From Chitinophaga cymbidii (GTDB lineage Bacteria; Bacteroidota; Bacteroidia; Chitinophagales; Chitinophagaceae), in NCBI RefSeq assembly GCF_007992715.1, contig NZ_BKAU01000001.1, positions 1,364,001-1,428,000 on the forward strand: a stretch of 64,000 nt of DNA, in the 5' to 3' direction. A model generated the notes under the pieces. The model did not search any database and was not told where the DNA came from. It was given only the letters and a program-made list of their open reading frames with translations. Positions 59,954 to 64,000 of this stretch are shown one piece after another; the stretch's first letter is position 1, and the number at the start of each line of letters is the position of its first letter. The position numbers and the translations under genes were made by a program.

Positions 59954-60526
59954 TCAGGGCTGCGCCAGGAAATCTTCCACCAGGGTTTTTACTTCGGTGT
60001 AAGCCACGTCCAGCACCTCGTTCACCACAATGTGATCGAACTCTTCCGAAAAAGACAGCTCATAGCGGGCTTTGCCGAGCCTTTCGTCCAGCGACGCCTG
60101 CGTTTCCGTGCCGCGCTCGCTGAGGCGTACGCGCAGCGCTTCCAGCGACGGGGGTTGTATGAAGATGGTGAGCGCCTGGCCGTGGTATTTTTCCTGTATG
60201 GACAAGGCGCCTTTCACGTCAATGTCCACCAAAGGATATTGACCATTCGCCCAGATGCGTTCCAGCTCGCTTTTCAGGGTGCCGTAATATTTGCCGGCGT
60301 ATACCATTTCGTATTCCGCGAAGGCGTTCTCGTCTATCTTACGGTGAAATTCATCGGTAGAAAGAAAATAATAATCCCTGCCATGCACTTCATTTTCACG
60401 TGCGGCGCGGGTGGCGGCGGAAATGGAGAATGCCAGCTCCGGCATTTCGCCGAGCAGCTTTTTTACAATGGTCGTTTTCCCGGCCCCGGAAGGCGCGGTG
60501 ATGATAATGATCTTGTGAGAAGCCAT
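59954..60526 (-). CDS. gmk: Guanylate kinase
   Basis: 190 residues: P-loop IITAPSGAGKTTIVKKLL (6-23), SAATRAARENEVHGRDYYFLS (GMP-binding), YAGKYYGTLKSELERI, and VDIDVKGALSIQEKY. It phosphorylates GMP to GDP. The start ATG is directly after the murA stop (zero-base spacing), so translation is coupled; the pair gmk after murA is the usual order in this phylum. Confidence 0.96.
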   Translation of the reverse strand: MASHKIIIITAPSGAGKTTIVKKLLGEMPELAFSISAATRAARENEVHGRDYYFLSTDEFHRKIDENAFAEYEMVYAGKYYGTLKSELERIWANGQYPLVDIDVKGALSIQEKYHGQALTIFIQPPSLEALRVRLSERGTETQASLDERLGKARYELSFSEEFDHIVVNEVLDVAYTEVKTLVEDFLAQP

Positions 60527-61837
60527 TTACACGCGCTTGATGTCTGCTCCCAGGTTGCGCAGGCGCTGATCGATATACTGGTACCCGCGGTCAATCTGGT
60601 CAATGTTATGGATGGTGCTTTTCCCTTCGGCGCTCAGTGCAGCGATCAGCAGGGCTACGCCGGCGCGGATATCTGGACTGCTCATGGTGATGCCCCTGAG
60701 CTTGTGCTGCCTGCCGAGCCCTATCACCGCGGCGCGGTGCGGGTCGCAGAGGATGATCTGCGCGCCCATGTCTATCAGCTTGTCCACAAAGAACAGGCGG
60801 CTTTCAAACATTTTCTGGTGGATGAGCACGCTTCCTTTGGCCTGTGTGGCCACTACCAGCACGATGCTCAGCAGGTCCGGCGTGAAGCCGGGCCAGGGAT
60901 GATCGTAGATGGTGAGGATGGAACCGTCGATAAAAGTCTGTATCTCGTAGCTGTCCTGCTGCGGGATGTAAATATCATCGCCCCTGATCTCGAGCTGGAT
61001 GCCCAGCTGGCGGAACTTGTCGGGTATCACGCCGAGGTGCTGCACACCGGCGTTACGGATGGTGATCTCGCTTTGGGTCATGGCGGCCAGGCCAATGAAG
61101 GAGCCGATCTCGATCATGTCCGGCAGCATGGCGTGGCTGCATCCTTTGAGGCTTGACACGCCTTCAATGATGAGCATGTTGGAGCCAACGCCGCTGATCT
61201 TTGCGCCCATGCTGTTCAGCATTTTGCAAAGCTGCTGCAGGTAAGGTTCGCAGGCTGCGTTGTAGATGGTGGTGGTGCCCTGCGCGAGCACGGCGGCCAT
61301 CACGATATTGGCCGTACCGGTTACGGAAGGCTCGTCCAGCAGCATGAAAGCGCCTTTGAGACCGCCGTTCGATTCGAGCCGGAAGTAGTTGTCGTCATTA
61401 TCATAAGCGAAAGCCGCACCCAGTTTTTCGAAGCCGATCACGTGGGTGTCCAGCCGGCGGCGGCCGATCTTGTCGCCTCCCGGCTTGGGGATGTAAGCTT
61501 TGCCGAAGCGGGCCAGGAGCGGGCCGGCCATCATCACGGAGCCGCGCAGGCGGCCGGATTTTTTCTTGAACTCGGCGCTTTCCAGATATGCGGAGTCGAT
61601 GTTGTCTGCCTGAAATTCACAGGTGGCGCGGTCTTTCCGGTTGATCTTCACGCCGGCGTCGCCAAGGAGCTCTATCAGCAGGTTCACGTCCAGGATGTCC
61701 GGAATATTGCTGATCACGACCTTTTCAGGTGTTAATAGTACCGCGCTGATGATCTGTAATGCTTCGTTCTTTGCTCCCTGCGGTATAATATCTCCTTTCA
61801 GACGGTTTCCACCTCTTACTTCGAAAACGCTGCTCAC
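60527..61837 (-). CDS. murA: UDP-GlcNAc 1-carboxyvinyltransferase MurA, Asp active-site variant
   Basis: 436 residues. Two-domain EPSP-synthase-like fold: GGNRLKGDIIPQGAKNEALQI at the start, RGSVMMAGPLLARFGKAYIPKPGGDKIGRRRLDTH (read in parts), then TTIYNAACEPYLQQLCKMLNSMGAKI. It makes the first committed peptidoglycan precursor from phosphoenolpyruvate and UDP-GlcNAc. The catalytic Cys of E. coli MurA (Cys115, in PGGC) is Asp here (Asp122, codon at 61472-61474), which is the substitution known to cause fosfomycin insensitivity. The start is GTG and overlaps the DUF4290 stop by 4 bases. Confidence 0.96.
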   Translation of the reverse strand: MSSVFEVRGGNRLKGDIIPQGAKNEALQIISAVLLTPEKVVISNIPDILDVNLLIELLGDAGVKINRKDRATCEFQADNIDSAYLESAEFKKKSGRLRGSVMMAGPLLARFGKAYIPKPGGDKIGRRRLDTHVIGFEKLGAAFAYDNDDNYFRLESNGGLKGAFMLLDEPSVTGTANIVMAAVLAQGTTTIYNAACEPYLQQLCKMLNSMGAKISGVGSNMLIIEGVSSLKGCSHAMLPDMIEIGSFIGLAAMTQSEITIRNAGVQHLGVIPDKFRQLGIQLEIRGDDIYIPQQDSYEIQTFIDGSILTIYDHPWPGFTPDLLSIVLVVATQAKGSVLIHQKMFESRLFFVDKLIDMGAQIILCDPHRAAVIGLGRQHKLRGITMSSPDIRAGVALLIAALSAEGKSTIHNIDQIDRGYQYIDQRLRNLGADIKRV

Positions 61838-62541
61838 TTGTTCCTGTTTTTGTATTTGTTGTGTTTGTTGCTTTTCCCGGTATTGCTTTTGAACTTGTTC
61901 TGCTGGAAGGATTTGCGCTTGGCGCTTCCGGAGCTGCCGCCGGAGGAACGGAACTGCTGCTGGTCCACACCCGGTACATTGTAAGAGATGTTAGGGCCTG
62001 CGCTCACTGCGCCGCCGCCTGCGCCCGGCTGGTATTGCAGCGCGCCCTGCGAGATAATGGCCAGTTCGGATTTGATGGCGTCGTCGTGCACGCTTTCTTT
62101 ATGCCAGTTGGAGTAGGCGAGCTTCATGTAGTTGCCGATCACTTGCGTGAAGCCTTCCTTTTTCTCCGGATTTTCTTCTTTAATCGCCTTGTCCATCACC
62201 ATTTCCAGGTTCTTGCCGAAGTGACGGTTGCGGGGATATTTTTTCGGGTACGGCAGGCGTTCGGGTTTTGACTTCAACGTTTCGCGCGTAGGGATGGGAT
62301 AGGGTGAATCCACATCCAGCTTGAAGTCGGACACCAGGAAAAGGTGGTCCCACAGCTTGTGCCGGAAGTCTTCCACATTACGTAAATGCGGTTGCAGGGT
62401 GCCCATCAGCTCGATCACTGCCATCACTTGCTGCTGGCGGTGCTCCCGGTCTTTCAGGGTGAGTATATATTCGATCATGCGCTGGATATTTCTTCCATAC
62501 TCGCGCATGATGAGGTGGTTGCGAGCGGTATTATATTCCAT
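61834..62541 (-). CDS. DUF4290-family protein
   Basis: 235 residues. Body: MEYNTARNHLIMREYGRNIQRM, LIMREYGRNIQ motifs, HLRNVEDFRHKLWDHLFLVSDF, ERLPYPKKYPRNRHFGKNLEMVMD, typical of the DUF4290 family that precedes murA in Bacteroidota. The last 55 residues are low-complexity: Gly/Ser/Gln then Lys/Asn-rich (KRKSFQQNKFKSNTGKSNKHN), a disordered basic tail like those of RNA-binding proteins. Function unknown; the conserved linkage suggests a role in cell-wall or RNA biology. murA overlaps its 3' end by 4 bases. Confidence 0.88.
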   Translation of the reverse strand: MEYNTARNHLIMREYGRNIQRMIEYILTLKDREHRQQQVMAVIELMGTLQPHLRNVEDFRHKLWDHLFLVSDFKLDVDSPYPIPTRETLKSKPERLPYPKKYPRNRHFGKNLEMVMDKAIKEENPEKKEGFTQVIGNYMKLAYSNWHKESVHDDAIKSELAIISQGALQYQPGAGGGAVSAGPNISYNVPGVDQQQFRSSGGSSGSAKRKSFQQNKFKSNTGKSNKHNKYKNRNK

Positions 62542-62660
62542 TTGTGTATTTTAAAAAATTCCGTAAAGTCATTGATTAACAGCCATGTGCCTTGGTGCGG
62601 AACGGCCTTAGGTGCAGTTAAGCTTCCTGCAAACCTAACGAAAAATATTACATTTACGCC

Positions 62661-63446
62661 ATGAAACTGTCATTAGCCGGAAAAACCGCCGTGGTATGCG
62701 GTGGATCGCAGGGGTTGGGGTTCGCGTCCGCCAAGGAGCTGGCCTTTCTGGGTGCTTCCTGCATCCTGCTCGCCAGGAACGAGGCAACGCTGAAGGAAGC
62801 CGTGGGCCAGCTGGACGTAAGCCAGGGGCAGCGGCACGATTACTATATCGTGGACTTCCAGTACCCCGACAAGGTGCAACAGACCATCCGCGCTATTACC
62901 AATGAACAGGTAGTGCATGTGCTCGTGAACAACAGCGGCGGGCCTTCCGGCGGACCAATCGTGGCGGCCGAAGGCGGCGCCTTCCTGAAAGCATTCGAAA
63001 TGCACGTGGTATGCAACCAGTTGCTGGCACAGGCAGTGATCCCCGGCATGAAAGCCAGCGGCTATGGCCGTATCATACAGATCATATCCACCTCTGTAAA
63101 AACGCCGCTCAAGAACCTGGGCGTTTCCAATACCATCCGCGCTGCGGTGGCCAGCTGGGCGAAGACGATGGCCAATGAGCTGGCGCCTTTCGGCATTACC
63201 GTCAATAACGTGCTGCCCGGCTCCATGACCACAGACCGGCTCCGCAGCCTGTTCAAATCTTCAGCGGAAGCCCGTGGCGTAACGGAACAGGTGGTTTCCG
63301 AGGAATGGCGGAACGAAATACCGATGCAGCGTTTCGGCGATCCCGCGGAGTTTGGCGCCGCGGTGGCTTTCCTCGCATCGCCGGCGGCATCGTATATTAC
63401 CGGCATCAACCTGCCGGTAGACGGTGGAAAAACGCCGAGCTTGTAA
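62661..63446 (+). CDS. Short-chain dehydrogenase/reductase (SDR)
   Basis: 261 residues. NAD(P)-binding TAVVCGGSQGLGFASAKEL (9-27), NNSGGPSGG (in place of NNAG), the catalytic Ser in IIQIISTSVKTPLKN (about 143). In the position of the usual YxxxK there is NTIRAAVASWAKTMANELAPFG, so the Tyr is replaced (Ile-Arg), while the Lys-region sequence remains; the 3-oxoacyl-ACP reductase-like group with this change is common, but activity is uncertain. IPMQRFGDPAEFGAAVAFLASPAASYITGINLPVDGG closes the fold (read in parts). TACATTTA (62649-62656) is a minus-7-like box close to the ATG. Divergent from DUF4290. Confidence 0.85.
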   Translation: MKLSLAGKTAVVCGGSQGLGFASAKELAFLGASCILLARNEATLKEAVGQLDVSQGQRHDYYIVDFQYPDKVQQTIRAITNEQVVHVLVNNSGGPSGGPIVAAEGGAFLKAFEMHVVCNQLLAQAVIPGMKASGYGRIIQIISTSVKTPLKNLGVSNTIRAAVASWAKTMANELAPFGITVNNVLPGSMTTDRLRSLFKSSAEARGVTEQVVSEEWRNEIPMQRFGDPAEFGAAVAFLASPAASYITGINLPVDGGKTPSL

Positions 63447-63522
63447 GCGATCAATATTGCAGCGCGCTTCCGGAGTTTGCAAGCGCCGGGCGCGCGCAAC
63501 GCGAAATCCTTGCTTGTTTTCT

Positions 63523-63530
63523 TACTTTTG
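63523..63530 (+). promoter_or_regulatory. Tryptophan 2,3-dioxygenase gene promoter minus-7 box
   Basis: TACTTTTG is an exact minus-7 match, with no clear minus-33. The predicted start is near 63537, 10 bases before a 12-codon leader frame (63547-63585, MNIWKNIIKSPT) and about 113 bases before the dioxygenase ATG. Confidence 0.45.
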
Positions 63531-63649
63531 CCGAAATCCTCCTTCCATGAACATCTGGAAAAACATCATTAAAAGTCCTACCTGACCCCTTTCCGGGCCT
63601 CCAGGGCCAGCATCTACATATTATACCAACCCTCTTAACCAATCGCTGT

Positions 63650-64000
63650 ATGGACAGAAAAGACGTGAATTATGGTGAATATCTGCACCTTGATCAGATA
63701 CTGCATGCGCAATTCCCGGAAAGTGACCGGCTGAATATGCCCGCGCATGATGAAATGCTTTTTATTGTGATCCACCAGGCCTATGAGCTGTGGTTCAAAC
63801 AATTGTTATACGAAGTGGAATCCGTGGCCGGCATTATGAAAAAGCCGGCGGTGAACGATAATTCCCCCGAGCTGCAAACCGTGGTGCACCGCCTTTCCCG
63901 CACGGTCACCATCCTGAAAGTGCTCGTGCATCAGATCGACATCATGGAAACCATGACGCCGATGGACTTCCTCGATTTCCGCGACATGCTGCGGCCGGCA
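63650..64000 (+). CDS. kynA: Tryptophan 2,3-dioxygenase (3' truncated by window)
   Basis: The first 117 residues are present. MDRKDVNYGEYLHLDQILHAQF, MLFIVIHQAYELWFKQLLYEVESV (read in parts) and LVHQIDIMETMTPMDFLDFRDML match tryptophan 2,3-dioxygenase, the haem enzyme that opens the indole ring to N-formylkynurenine. The His in IHQAYELW is the substrate-contacting residue known from Xanthomonas TDO. It starts at the ATG at 63650; the distal haem-ligand His lies beyond the window. It is preceded by a leader with a short Trp-containing ORF (see findings). Confidence 0.95.
   Translation, partial: MDRKDVNYGEYLHLDQILHAQFPESDRLNMPAHDEMLFIVIHQAYELWFKQLLYEVESVAGIMKKPAVNDNSPELQTVVHRLSRTVTILKVLVHQIDIMETMTPMDFLDFRDMLRPA

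Noticed and set aside
1-64000. CRISPR arrays, tRNA or rRNA genes, insertion sequences, prophage or conjugative modules
   Set aside because: I looked in every spacer longer than about 100 bases and saw no repeat-spacer series, cloverleaf, transposase-like frame or terminal inverted repeats.

Overview
The window is about 64 kb of gene-dense chromosomal DNA from a Bacteroidota bacterium, most likely family Chitinophagaceae and plausibly Chitinophaga or a close relative. The evidence is lineage-typical genes (gldC, DUF4290-murA, DUF6089, the nadK/uppS/bamA/tandem-skp block, IcmF, a LuxR-type PAS regulator, a CPFPS-type terpene synthase) and promoters of the Bacteroidota kind (minus-7 TAnnTTTG, minus-33 TTTG) instead of sigma70 boxes. 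Base composition is moderately GC-rich in genes and AT-rich between them. I see no tRNA, rRNA, CRISPR array, insertion sequence, phage or plasmid module.

Layout. 1-3.2 kb: 3' end of an acyltransferase, rtcB behind a structured leader, a DinB-like protein, and two very short candidate genes separated by terminators. 3.2-9.5 kb: radical SAM protein, membrane-anchored MutS-like ATPase, fused isobutyryl-CoA mutase (icmF). 9.5-12.5 kb: a structured intergenic region, a Nudix-derived regulator and a lipoprotein amidohydrolase. 12.6-16.4 kb: ligA-tadA, a small J-domain-like protein under a striking palindrome, and a PAS-LuxR regulator. 16.6-19.5 kb: sodA, then a DUF1080 lipoprotein with a Tat-exported Gfo/Idh/MocA oxidoreductase. 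19.6-22.1 kb: rpmH-rnpA-yidD-ctpA, where rnpA seems to lack a standard start codon. 22.4-33.4 kb: envelope biogenesis (gldC-yqeY-cvpA, hydrolase, CBS protein, TamA-like, nadK, DUF6089, uppS-bamA-skp-skp).

33.5-45.2 kb: glycosyltransferases, VOC protein, lipoprotein, an unaccompanied ABC permease, a stand-alone class I terpene synthase, acyl-CoA dehydrogenase, N-acetylmuramoyl-alanine amidase and a korB without korA. 45.3-54.9 kb: GH3-lysE, inositol-phosphatase family protein-thiL, GT39-type transferase, omega-amidase-like protein, uvrD-recX. 55-64 kb: M28 peptidase, rpiB, tatC, an AT-rich spacer with a possible small RNA, CorC-type protein, DUF4290-murA-gmk (MurA has Asp in place of the catalytic Cys), an SDR, and the 5' end of tryptophan 2,3-dioxygenase.

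Most of the window is housekeeping and envelope biology: peptidoglycan and undecaprenyl synthesis (murA, uppS, amidase), outer-membrane assembly (bamA, skp, TamA-like, YidD, Ctp) and export (tatC). No convincing new multi-gene defence or mobile system is visible. The points most worth checking are the 21-codon micro-gene, the non-ATG rnpA start, the palindrome plus structured leader at 15.5 kb, the 9.6-9.9 kb and 58.2-58.4 kb non-coding structures, and the isolated terpene synthase with direct repeats in its promoter region.
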